From CAYVMN01 sp043808585 (lineage in GTDB: Bacteria; Desulfobacterota; DSM-4660; Desulfatiglandales; Desulfatiglandaceae), in contig JAZDES010000221.1 of NCBI GenBank assembly GCA_043808585.1, positions 14,543-78,542 of the forward strand: a stretch of 64,000 bases of DNA, in the 5' to 3' direction. Of this stretch, positions 52,541-60,903 are shown in pieces (position 1 is the stretch's first letter; each line of letters begins with the position of its first letter). Below the pieces are notes generated by a model. The model was not told the origin of the DNA. It worked only from the letters and a program-made list of their open reading frames with translations, and made no database searches. The position numbers and the translations under genes are program-made.

Positions 52541-54304
52541 TCAAGGAATTGTTTTTCCGAAGGATTTTCCACAGGCTATGCATACCCACTTAAATGCTTC
52601 ATCTACAGTCGAAACATGAACTGGGAAACTAAAGTTTGCCAGCCCATGAGCCATTTGTGTGATTTGAGGCAGTTTCAATCCAGCCCTTTTCATAAGCTCT
52701 GCTTTGGCTAAGGCCATACGGATTGGAGCATCCAGGACGATCCGACCCTCATCAAGCATGACCACTCGCTCGACATCCTGAGTTAAAAGTCGCATGTTGT
52801 GGGTAATAAGGATAATGTTTTTGCCCGAAGCGTTCAGATTTCGGAGAATTCGCATCAATAAGTCCGATAACCCTTTATCCTTGCAGGAAGACGGTTCATC
52901 CACGATGAGAATATCCGGCTGCATGGCCAGTACCGATGCCAGGGCAATCTTTTGCCGAGCGGCTTCTCCTAATGAGAAAACCGGAAAATTAAGAGGGTAG
53001 GCTAACTCTACCGCGATCAGGGCATCGTGCACTCGTCTCTCTATCTCCTCGGGTCTTAGCCCCAAGTTCTTCAAGCCATAGGCCACCTCCTCTTCAATCG
53101 TTGTGCAGAACAACTGGTGATCCGGATTCTGAAAGATGTACCCGACTCTGGTGACAAGTTCTTTTGTCGAGACCTGCCTGGTATCAACCCCGTGTATCGT
53201 GACTTGGCCACTTGTGGGTCTTAGCAGACCGAGGGAATGCTTAGCCAGGGTGGTTTTCCCGCTCCCATTTTTCCCCAAGAGAGCGATATATTCGCCCCGG
53301 CCTATGACTAGGTTTATGTCACGCAGTGCTTCGCTGCCATCAGGATAGGCGTAGGATAGGTGTCTGATTTCTATGGCCAGGTCGTTGGATATCTGGAAAG
53401 GCCGAGCAAAAAGGTGAGGGATAGAAAGTGTAGGAGCGGATTGGCTCTTACCAGTAACCAAACTCCCTATCATGTCCTGAGCTGCCTCCAGGGTCACTGG
53501 TAATTCCTCTTTCCAAAGCCCACTTTCCGATAATCGGTAGCCCAGTTCTGTCACTTGAGGTAACCAGACACCATTTGCTGCTGTTGAATCCATTCCTTGA
53601 AAGAACCTTTGGGGTGCTTCTATGTGTAAGATCCCTCCCTTGTTCAGCAGGACGAGGCGATCCACCAAATTAATCAGTTCCTCTGTGTTGTGTTCCACGA
53701 TGACTGCGGTCGTTCCAAATGTCTCTTTAAGGTCATGGATGGTCGAGAACACCTCTTCCTGGCTTGGTCCATCTAAATTGGAGAGAGGTTCATCGAGAAC
53801 TAATACGTTAGGTCGAAGGGCAAGTATGGATGCCAGCGCCAGCCTCTGTTTCTGTCCGCTGGAAAAGGCCAGAGGGTGCTTATCCTCGTATCCGGAAAGG
53901 CCAACCACTTTTAGGGCCCATTGGATCCGGCTCAACATCTCCTCATATGAATAGCCGAAGTTCTCCAGGCCAAATGCTACCTCATCCAATACGCTCATGG
54001 ATACAAACTGGGACTCGGGATTCTGAAAAAGCATACAAACCCGCCTAACAATTTCTTTCAAGGTTACAGTCTTGGTCTCTACTCCTGCCACGTACACCGA
54101 ACCGTTCATCTTGCCGGTCACAGCGTGGGGTATCAAGCCTGCTATTGCCAAACATAGGGTGGTCTTCCCAGCTCCGGTAGGGCCAATGACTCCTACTACT
54201 TCTCCCTCGCCAATTTCCAGATCGATCCCTTTCAGAACCCAGTCTTCACCGTCTTCATATCTCCACCACAGATCCTCTATGATGACCATCTTGCCATTCA
54301 TCTT
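52541..54304 (-). CDS. ECF transporter double ATPase (EcfA-EcfA' fusion)
   Basis: Two ABC ATPase modules in one 587-residue chain: first Walker A GPTGAGKTT, signature FSSGQKQRLALA, Walker B VLVLDEPLSNLD; second Walker A GKNGSGKTT, signature SLGEAARQKIALA, Walker B ILIVDEPSSCKD. The second signature deviates from LSGGQ. It powers uptake of a vitamin or metal with EcfT and EcfS encoded just upstream. The last residues CIACGKSF are not typical for EcfA. ATG 54304 is preferred over 54340, which overlaps EcfT. Confidence 0.9.
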   Translation of the reverse strand, partial: KMNGKMVIIEDLWWRYEDGEDWVLKGIDLEIGEGEVVGVIGPTGAGKTTLCLAIAGLIPHAVTGKMNGSVYVAGVETKTVTLKEIVRRVCMLFQNPESQFVSMSVLDEVAFGLENFGYSYEEMLSRIQWALKVVGLSGYEDKHPLAFSSGQKQRLALASILALRPNVLVLDEPLSNLDGPSQEEVFSTIHDLKETFGTTAVIVEHNTEELINLVDRLVLLNKGGILHIEAPQRFFQGMDSTAANGVWLPQVTELGYRLSESGLWKEELPVTLEAAQDMIGSLVTGKSQSAPTLSIPHLFARPFQISNDLAIEIRHLSYAYPDGSEALRDINLVIGRGEYIALLGKNGSGKTTLAKHSLGLLRPTSGQVTIHGVDTRQVSTKELVTRVGYIFQNPDHQLFCTTIEEEVAYGLKNLGLRPEEIERRVHDALIAVELAYPLNFPVFSLGEAARQKIALASVLAMQPDILIVDEPSSCKDKGLSDLLMRILRNLNASGKNIILITHNMRLLTQDVERVVMLDEGRIVLDAPIRMALAKAELMKRAGLKLPQITQMAHGLANFSFPVHVSTVDEAFKWVCIACGKSFGKTIP

Positions 54305-54311
54305 CAGACAC

Positions 54312-55172
54312 CTAGGATACTGAGAGATAGCCGTAAACATATCTATCTACAGTCACGACAATGAAAAGCGCGGATGTGGAGGCCAACAGGACATAGTCGT
54401 AGATATTCCATTTTAAGTGCCTGAAACAGGTTCTGTGTGTGGTTTGAAGGGTGAAGCCGCGTGCCTGAAGAGCTAGGTCTACCTTTTTTATATTGATGAA
54501 CATATTGGCAAGTAGAGGAGATGCCAATTCCGACAGCCTTTTCATTCGCTCTATCAGGGAGCCGCTAAACTCCATCCCTCGTGCCCGCTGGGCCTCGACC
54601 AAGGCCCACCAACCATCAATAAGGGTCGATATAAGGCGTAGGATGAAGGCAGAGGCAAAGCAAACCACATAGGGCAAGCGAAGAAAACGCATAGCCATTA
54701 TGACATCAGCCTCCCGTGTGGTGCACAGGAAGATGAGGCTGATAAATGAAGCAGTCAAGAACCGGGAATAGAAGGTCACGATGACCAAGAGGGTCCTCTC
54801 TGTAAAATACGAGCCCCATGGCAGGGTGAAAAAAGTGATGCGGCCAGGGACTTGGCTGAAAAAGGCGTGGGAGAGGGCTGCAATCAAAAGCAAGCCTGAC
54901 ATGGCCACAACGATCTTTTTCAAAAATACCCCTGGCATGCGTGCCAACAGTAAACCACCACAGACCAGGGACAGCAAGAGTAGGCTGGCGTATATGTTCT
55001 CAATCATAAAGGCCACTGCACCCAGGAAGACTACCATCACTAATTTGGTCAGAGAATTTATACGTTGGAGAGGAGAGTCGGGAGAGAAGTAATAGAGAAA
55101 AGACCTGATTTTGCTGCCTTTTCCTAATGCCGCCGACCTTGCTTTATCTCCGCAAGCGCAATAGGTTGTCAT
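54312..55172 (-). CDS. ecfT: ECF transporter transmembrane subunit (EcfT)
   Basis: This 286-residue membrane protein has several N-terminal membrane helices and the two Ala-Arg-Gly coupling motifs (AQRARGMEF and ALQARGFTL) that contact the ATPases. It overlaps or abuts its neighbours, as expected in one operon. Confidence 0.88.
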   Translation of the reverse strand: MTTYCACGDKARSAALGKGSKIRSFLYYFSPDSPLQRINSLTKLVMVVFLGAVAFMIENIYASLLLLSLVCGGLLLARMPGVFLKKIVVAMSGLLLIAALSHAFFSQVPGRITFFTLPWGSYFTERTLLVIVTFYSRFLTASFISLIFLCTTREADVIMAMRFLRLPYVVCFASAFILRLISTLIDGWWALVEAQRARGMEFSGSLIERMKRLSELASPLLANMFINIKKVDLALQARGFTLQTTHRTCFRHLKWNIYDYVLLASTSALFIVVTVDRYVYGYLSVS

Positions 55173-55184
55173 ACTACGGTCCTG

Positions 55185-55778
55185 CTAAGTCAAGAAACCT
55201 TTGGCATAGGCTCCTGTTGTCCGGGCAAATTTGGTGAAGCCCTTCAAAATGAGTGGAGTGATAAACCCAAGGAGCAGCAGAGATGCGATTACATATTGCA
55301 CCCATATGACAGCTACGGCTCCGCTGGGCCAGATGCCGAAATAGACCGGGATCCAGGTCCCCCAGGTGCAAGCGATCAGGGTGTTGATTAAGACGCCAAA
55401 AATGATGAAGATCACCCAATCGCGTCTCGTGTTCAAGCCAGGGTCACCTTTTAGAAGCCTGAATGCAAGCAACGGGATGCCTGCCATAAAAACATCGTTG
55501 ATAACCCAGGGCAGAGCCACTATCACTGGCGTGCCTTTAAGAATACCGCCTATAGCACAACCGATATAGGCGGCAGCCACGCCCCATGCTCCAAACCACA
55601 GGGCGAAAGGGACCATCAGTGGCACAGCGGGACAAAACCCCAGAGGCAGACCGGGTATCACCGCGAATAGGAAGCCAGCAGCCGTGCAAAGGATGGCCAT
55701 GACAGCCGTACAAAAGGCAAATGTCACGATATGGGTCGTTTTCAACTTCGGTGTGTTGTCTCGATTTTGTACATTCAT
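55185..55778 (-). CDS. ECF transporter substrate-binding (S) subunit candidate
   Basis: A 197-residue membrane protein with about six helices, starting THIVTFAFCTAVMAILCTAAG and containing GFCPAVPLMVPFALWFGAWG. Size, topology and position next to EcfT support an S component, but the substrate is not readable. GGAGG precedes the ATG at 55778. Flanking corrinoid-gene remnants make a corrinoid or cobalt substrate possible. Confidence 0.75.
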   Translation of the reverse strand: MNVQNRDNTPKLKTTHIVTFAFCTAVMAILCTAAGFLFAVIPGLPLGFCPAVPLMVPFALWFGAWGVAAAYIGCAIGGILKGTPVIVALPWVINDVFMAGIPLLAFRLLKGDPGLNTRRDWVIFIIFGVLINTLIACTWGTWIPVYFGIWPSGAVAVIWVQYVIASLLLLGFITPLILKGFTKFARTTGAYAKGFLT

Positions 55779-55858
55779 TATCTTATCCCTCCTTTCCATA
55801 GACAAAGAAAGTTGTAATAGATGGTGATGGCTCTATTAATAAAGTTGCAAATAGGATA

Positions 55859-56104
55859 TTAACCCTTAAGAAGGCTGACTATTCTTTCCACACCGTACAC
55901 CTTTCCCTGGGCTACCAGCACACCATCTATAGCAAGGGCAGGGCTGAGTGGCAGACCATATTTCTTTCGTACTTCTTCTGAAAGGACCCACAGCTTTACT
56001 ACCTCTGCTTCTATCCCGGCCTCTACCGCTGCCTTCTTTGCGTTTTCCAACAGTTCAGAGCACTTTTCACACGGCGGCTCCAGGCCTATGACCTCTATTC
56101 GCAT
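55859..56104 (-). CDS. small thioredoxin-fold protein with CxxC
   Basis: This 81-residue protein has EPPCEKCSELL (CxxC) and the cis-Pro segment LPLSPALAIDGVLV, as in small redox proteins of the glutaredoxin/thioredoxin-like group. GGGAGA precedes the ATG at 56104. It is the Cys counterpart of the two UxxC proteins at 48-50 kb and belongs to the ECF/GTPase operon. Confidence 0.8.
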   Translation of the reverse strand: MRIEVIGLEPPCEKCSELLENAKKAAVEAGIEAEVVKLWVLSEEVRKKYGLPLSPALAIDGVLVAQGKVYGVERIVSLLKG

Positions 56105-56133
56105 CAACAATCTCCCTTTCTTTCACTTTAGCC

Positions 56134-57273
56134 TTATTGCTCCCTCATTAGATATGGGGGATCCGGGTAGGCAGGGCTGAAACACTGCAGATCCACGGTC
56201 TCGAACTTCATTCCCTGGTCTTTGAATAGCCTGGCAACCGATTCTCGCACAATCCGTTCCAGATCCTCTGGATCAAGCCTTACCCGTGCATTCAGGATGA
56301 GGGAACCCTTAGAGACCTCGCCCAATTGGTAGCCACCAACGACAGGCCCTGCAGAGAGGTGCGTGATGTTTGTCCACAGGGTTTTCCCGGCACTGGTGAT
56401 CACAAACTTTAAGTGCCCGATTTCGCTGTCTCGTTTCCTGAAGGCATCCCTGAGCTCCACGGCCAGGGCATTGGCGAATTGAGCGGCATTGAAGGGCACA
56501 CTGGCCTTGAATGTAAATGCGGCATTGAGCCAGCCCAAAACCGCCTCTGCCGTTGCATACCGGTCATAATCGATCTGCCTCAATACAGTGCCTGCCCCTG
56601 GCCTGCCTGATAAAAGGTCCTCCAACCATGCATCCATTCCATGACCCTCTGTGGCTGAGACAGCTGTTACGGTCTTTTCCGGAAATGTCTCTTTGAGGCG
56701 CGACAGGATCCTTTCGGTTTCCTCGTGTGAAAGGAGGTCAATCTTGTTTAGGACGATGACATCCGCCTCTTCCAACTGCTTTTGAAAGAGGTAAGAGACC
56801 TCCTCGGGAAAGGCTGTGGGTGTTTCATGGAACAGGAGCTCGCGAGCACGCTGGGGGTCGACCATGATGGAGAAGGGGGCAAACCGGAACGCGTCCTTAT
56901 AGTGGATCTTTATGGGATTGGCTACCGCAGCCACGAAATCGGTGCAGCTGCCGACCGGTTCGCCCATAAGGATATCAGGTTTGTGAGCCAGGATCTTTTC
57001 CACCTGCTTGATCAGGTCGTCGAACTTGCAACAGAAGCACCCCTCTACCACCTCTTCCACTGGGATTCCAAGTTCGCTGAGCATCTGCTTTACAATCACC
57101 GTGTCCACAAGGTTTTCGCTCTGGTCGTTGGTGATTATGCCCACTCTCATGCCGCGGCGAATCAAATCCTTTGCAAGGGCTGCCAGGGCCGTTGTTTTTC
57201 CAGAACCCAGAAATCCGCCTGCAAAGATCAACTTCACAGGCCTTTCCACGGTTAGTTGCCTGGGGACTCTCAT
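56134..57273 (-). CDS. G3E (CobW-type) GTPase
   Basis: P-loop GFLGSGKTT (20-28), the metal-binding motif EGCFCCKFDDL, the NKIDLL base motif and a C-terminal CobW-like part of about 150 residues. G3E GTPases deliver metals such as cobalt, zinc or nickel, or act in corrinoid-enzyme activation. GGAGG precedes the ATG. In this operon it would work with the ECF importer and the CxxC protein in metal or corrinoid handling. Confidence 0.88.
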   Translation of the reverse strand: MRVPRQLTVERPVKLIFAGGFLGSGKTTALAALAKDLIRRGMRVGIITNDQSENLVDTVIVKQMLSELGIPVEEVVEGCFCCKFDDLIKQVEKILAHKPDILMGEPVGSCTDFVAAVANPIKIHYKDAFRFAPFSIMVDPQRARELLFHETPTAFPEEVSYLFQKQLEEADVIVLNKIDLLSHEETERILSRLKETFPEKTVTAVSATEGHGMDAWLEDLLSGRPGAGTVLRQIDYDRYATAEAVLGWLNAAFTFKASVPFNAAQFANALAVELRDAFRKRDSEIGHLKFVITSAGKTLWTNITHLSAGPVVGGYQLGEVSKGSLILNARVRLDPEDLERIVRESVARLFKDQGMKFETVDLQCFSPAYPDPPYLMREQ

Positions 57274-57284
57274 CTTATCACCTC

Positions 57285-57710
57285 CTATGGTTCAAGGTTT
57301 CCTTGATCTCTTGTAGTTTTTGCGGTCCTGTGCTCCTCAAAAGGAAAAACGCTCCTTGCCTTATGGAAAAACCTCGTAATCAGTTCCTTCTGGATGGTCA
57401 GGGTCTGGACCCATCGCCAGAGGCACTCTTTTCCCATTTCAGTAAGATAGTATTGCCGCTTGGCAGGGCCTTTATCCGGCGTATCCCATCTGGAGGACAA
57501 CATCCCCCTCAGTTCAAGGAGTTTGAGATGCCGGTATAAGCCTGTAATATTAATTGTAATTTTAAGGTCATCCATATTTTTTTTCAAAATTTGCTTTATT
57601 TTATAACCGTGGGTTCCCTCATGGTTATAAAGCGTCAAGAGTATCCATGGGGCCGTGAAGTAGCTCATATTTTTCCCGGAACAGGGGCAATCCTCAAACC
57701 TAATAGACAT
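57285..57710 (-). CDS. PadR-family transcriptional regulator
   Basis: A 141-residue winged-helix protein: ILLTLYNHEGTHGYKIKQIL, GLYRHLKLLELRGMLSSRW and RQYYLTEMGKECL form the PadR wHTH. Near the start it has CPCSGKNM, whose cysteines might bind metal. GGGAGG precedes the ATG at 57710. It heads the ECF operon and probably regulates it. Confidence 0.85.
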   Translation of the reverse strand: MSIRFEDCPCSGKNMSYFTAPWILLTLYNHEGTHGYKIKQILKKNMDDLKITINITGLYRHLKLLELRGMLSSRWDTPDKGPAKRQYYLTEMGKECLWRWVQTLTIQKELITRFFHKARSVFPFEEHRTAKTTRDQGNLEP

Positions 57711-57813
57711 GGTAAGATAACCTCCCTTATCAATTATTATACCATGTATACTATAACCTAAATTCTTTTTCAACTCAAAAAGAACGTAATGGTGTAATGA
57801 CTTCTGGGTTCCG

Positions 57814-57834
57814 GCCCCTGTTCAAGCCAGGGGC
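57814..57834. repeat. palindrome shared with 59748-59802
   Basis: GCCCCTG-TTCAAGC-CAGGGGC; the same CCCCTGTTCAA core is the inner hairpin of the repeat at 59748. It directly abuts the truncated cbiR-like frame. Confidence 0.55.
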
Positions 57835-57845
57835 AGGCTTTTGGC

Positions 57846-58058
57846 GGGGATCATCGCTTGGACCTTGGGCACCTGTTGCTAGGGAAGGAAGATGTGACTG
57901 GGTCGATAAGTCGGTATGTAGACTTAACTCAGGTGATTCACATTCACGGGGTGAGGGGGTATGAGGATTCAGGGGCAGGAATGGATCAGGTGCCTTATGA
58001 GGCGTTCAACATCTTTTCTCTCAACAGCTCTCCCAGATTAGAGGTAGCCTTTTCCTGA
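57846..58058 (+). pseudogene. truncated cbiR-like (cobamide remodelling) fragment
   Basis: The + strand reads LDLGHLLLGKEDVTG, then RYVDLTQVIHIHGVRG, resembling the D-x-G-H-x-L / V-x-H-x-H-G-V core of CbiR-type TIM-barrel phosphodiesterases that remodel cobamides. The 5' end is cut at a palindromic repeat and the 3' part overlaps rpsA antisense. The fragment has no start and cannot make an intact enzyme. Identity is from recall of family motifs. Confidence 0.45.
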
Positions 58059-59695
58059 TTGTCGACGTAGCTCTTATGAACACCTCTTTTCGAGGTTTTT
58101 CCCAGTCTTCGGGTGGAAAGCTCAATCCTCTTATCCTCCTGCGAGACATTAACAACCTCGGCCTCTATTTCATCCTTAATCTGAAATCCCTCCATGGGAT
58201 TGCCATCTTTGCGCTTGGGCAATTGGGATACGTGAATCAGGCCCTCTATACCTTTTTCTAGTTCAACGAAGAGGCCGAAATCGGTGATGTTGATCACGGT
58301 ACCGGAAACTCGGGTGCCGGGTTTGTATTTTTCTGGGACGTCATTCCATGGGTCTGGCGTTAGTTGTTTGATTCCCAATGAAAAATGCTGATTCTTCTTG
58401 TCAATGTCCAGAATAATTGCCTGGACTTTTTCGCCTTTTTTGTAAAGCTCCGAAGGGTGATTTGTCTGTCTGGTCCATGACAGGTTAGATGTGTGGACTA
58501 GGCCATCGATCCCTTCATCAATGCCGATAAATATACCGAAATCCGTTATATCTTTTATCTTTCCCTCTATAACGGCCCCTACGGGATAGTTTTCAGCAAT
58601 GGAATCCCAGGGATTTGGCTCAAGCTGCTTGATACTTAAGGCAATCCGCTCTTTGGCAACATCGATGTCTAAGACAATTGCCTCCACCGTGTTACCGGTG
58701 CTCAAGACCTCGGAGGGATGTCGAATCTTTCTTGTCCAAGACATTTCAGATATGTGAACCAGGCCTCCCACCCCTTCTTCCAGTTCCAAGAAGGCCCCGT
58801 ACTTTTTCAGGCTCGCGACACGTCCTGTGACTCTGGTCCCCACTGGATATTTATCTTCAACTATGCTCCATGGGCTGGGGGTTAGCTGTTTGATGCCGAG
58901 GGACACCCTTTTCCTCTCTCTATCGATGTTCAGAATCTTGACCGTGACCTTGTCACCAATCTTATATGCCTCTGAAGGATGGCCGACCTTGCCCCAAGAC
59001 ATGTTGGTAATATGAACATGGCCGTCAATGCCGCCCAGATCGATAAACAAACCATAATCGGTAATGCTTGTAACCGTCCCGGGAATCGCAGAACCCTCCT
59101 CGAGGCTTTCAAGAGTTTCTTCCAGCAAGGCCATCCTCTCCGCCTCTAAAACGGCCCGGCGGGATACCACGATATTCCCTTGTTCTTTTTCGTACTTTAT
59201 GATCCTAAAATCGTGCTCCGTGCCAATCAGGCGATCCAAGTTTTTGACTGGCGGCAAATCGGCCTGAGATCCTGGCAAGAAAGCCCGCAGACCAATATCT
59301 ACAAAAAGTCCGCCTTTAACCTTTGAAATGATTTTCCCTCTTACAATACCCTCCGTTTTATAGGCATTTTCTATGTCATCCCATAGCTTGACTTTCGCTG
59401 CCTTCTCCTTGGAGAGAATGACCCGCCCTTCTTCATCCTCTTTTCGCACCAAAAGGACTTCTATTTCGTCACCCACCGTGGCTGTCACATGACCATCAGA
59501 ATCAATAAATTCAGCGATCCGAACTGTTCCTTCTGATTTGTAACCAATATCAACCAGAACATATTCCTGGTCTATTTGAAGGATCTGCCCTTTGACAACT
59601 TTCCCCTCCTGGATGCTCTTGAAGCTCTCTTCGTATAATTCCATAAAGTTAGAGCTGGCTGGGGTGTTTTCCAAGGAAAATCCGTTTTCTGCCAT
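57995..59695 (-). CDS. rpsA: 30S ribosomal protein S1
   Basis: This 566-residue protein contains six S1 RNA-binding repeats (for example VKGQILQIDQEYVLVDIGYKS and, repeatedly, GxVxxxxxYGxFVxLxxGxxGLxHxSxMSW). Repeats 3-6 carry the strong RNA-binding pattern. S1 is needed for initiation on structured mRNAs. AGAGGAA precedes the ATG at 59695; an upstream in-frame extension to 59776 runs through a palindromic repeat and is discarded. Confidence 0.93.
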   Translation of the reverse strand: MAENGFSLENTPASSNFMELYEESFKSIQEGKVVKGQILQIDQEYVLVDIGYKSEGTVRIAEFIDSDGHVTATVGDEIEVLLVRKEDEEGRVILSKEKAAKVKLWDDIENAYKTEGIVRGKIISKVKGGLFVDIGLRAFLPGSQADLPPVKNLDRLIGTEHDFRIIKYEKEQGNIVVSRRAVLEAERMALLEETLESLEEGSAIPGTVTSITDYGLFIDLGGIDGHVHITNMSWGKVGHPSEAYKIGDKVTVKILNIDRERKRVSLGIKQLTPSPWSIVEDKYPVGTRVTGRVASLKKYGAFLELEEGVGGLVHISEMSWTRKIRHPSEVLSTGNTVEAIVLDIDVAKERIALSIKQLEPNPWDSIAENYPVGAVIEGKIKDITDFGIFIGIDEGIDGLVHTSNLSWTRQTNHPSELYKKGEKVQAIILDIDKKNQHFSLGIKQLTPDPWNDVPEKYKPGTRVSGTVINITDFGLFVELEKGIEGLIHVSQLPKRKDGNPMEGFQIKDEIEAEVVNVSQEDKRIELSTRRLGKTSKRGVHKSYVDNQEKATSNLGELLREKMLNAS

Positions 59696-59747
59696 TTGAT
59701 CTGTTCCTCTTCCCATCAACGCGAGTACCCCCCAAAATTTATCTGTG

Positions 59748-59802
59748 ATTCCTGCGAAAAGCCTGCCCCTGTTCAAACCAGGGGCAGCCTCTTCGCAGGA
59801 AT
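59748..59802. repeat. long nested REP-like palindrome
   Basis: ATTCCTGCGAA (59748-59758) pairs with TTCGCAGGAAT (59792-59802), enclosing CTGCCCCTG / CAGGGGCAG. It is the longest member of the dispersed palindrome family in the window. Confidence 0.7.
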
Positions 59803-59840
59803 GACAGAACTTTGGACTGTCTAGTTTCTAAGATTTGAAA

Positions 59841-59880
59841 TAAAAGGGCATCTCGTATCAACGCGACAAGATGCCCTAAA
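59841..59880 (-). terminator. intrinsic terminator of the cold-shock gene
   Basis: Minus strand: AGGGCATCT pairs with AGATGCCCT (59877-59845) and is followed by TTTTATTTC. Confidence 0.75.
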
Positions 59881-59898
59881 TAATCGAATTGAAGCGAA

Positions 59899-60099
59899 TT
59901 ACAATCTATTAACGTTCTTGGCCGCAGGTCCTCGGGTGCCTTCTTCTATCTCAAAGCTGACCCGCTCACCCTCACCTAGGCTCTTGAATCCGGCCATGTT
60001 GATGGCTGAGTGGTGAACAAATACGTCACCGCCGTCTTCCCGCTCAATAAAACCGAATCCCTTTTTGTCGCTGAACCACTTCACGGTTCCTTTTTCCAT
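59899..60099 (-). CDS. csp: cold-shock protein (CSD, CspA-like)
   Basis: This 66-residue protein has the RNP motifs KGFGFI and VFVHHSAI and starts MEKGTVKWFSDKKG. It acts as a single-stranded RNA/DNA chaperone. GGAGG lies about 8 bases before the ATG at 60099. Its own terminator follows. Confidence 0.95.
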   Translation of the reverse strand: MEKGTVKWFSDKKGFGFIEREDGGDVFVHHSAINMAGFKSLGEGERVSFEIEEGTRGPAAKNVNRL

Positions 60100-60903
60100 A
60101 GGGCTAACCTCCTTTCTGAGAATCCATGCTCCCAAAAAATCAGGTTGCCGTTCTGGTCAAGGACCCCTTGAAAGCAGTGTACAACCCTCGAAACAACTAA
60201 AAACTAATCGTTCGAACAAATTTTTGAAGCAATAATACATTATATTAACCATATAATCTTGAATGTCAACACAAAAACCCAAAAGACAGCACTCCGAAAT
60301 TGGCCCGTTGCTTGACCTTCACAAAGAAACCATAAATTCCAGCACCTGACCCTTTCTAACATCCACCAAACCTTCTTCAGAAAGCCGCAAGAATGGGATC
60401 GAAATCCCAGGGCCGCGGCCTTCTCCTGAATCCGCCTTAACCCACGAGCCAGTGCCTCGATGACGTGGGTATCGGGCCCATATGTTTTGGTTCCTGATCC
60501 TTTATGTTCTTGTTTCTTCCTGTTCTTCAATCGACAATCGACAATCGTCAATCCTATAGAGACCCGGTGAAATTGTGACAGCAAAGACTGGACTATAATC
60601 CCGTTATTTTCAATCCCTTAATTAATCGTTCAAACCTTCAGCTATGCTGATGGTCCGAGCTTTGCCATATTGAAGAATGGCCCGCACAACGATTAGCGGA
60701 ACCGTTTCCATGTCAGCAACAACGTTGACATTATCCATGGGGCACTATACCTTCTGTTTCTACTCCTACGGGTGACGAAAAACGGGTGATCAGGCATTGG
60801 TGGTTTCAGATATGCCTCAGCATCCCGACATCCATGGCCTTTAACCGTCCCTGTGGGTTAACCCTAACGCCGTCTAACGCGGTAGATCTAAGGAGATTCA
60901 ATC
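60100..60903. other. 800-base gap without an intact gene
   Basis: Weak minus-strand frames at about 60290-60560 and 60640-60775 show coding-like stretches (for example FLRLSEEGLVDVRKGQVLEF) interrupted by stops, possibly gene remains. A CAATCGACAATCGTC repeat lies at 60528-60553. I cannot name a family. Confidence 0.35.

Noticed and set aside
60240..60584. 114-residue minus-strand frame in the gap before UPF0182
   Set aside because: It contains repeats, has no ribosome binding site or recognisable domain, and only fragments of it look coding; listed only as part of the gap.
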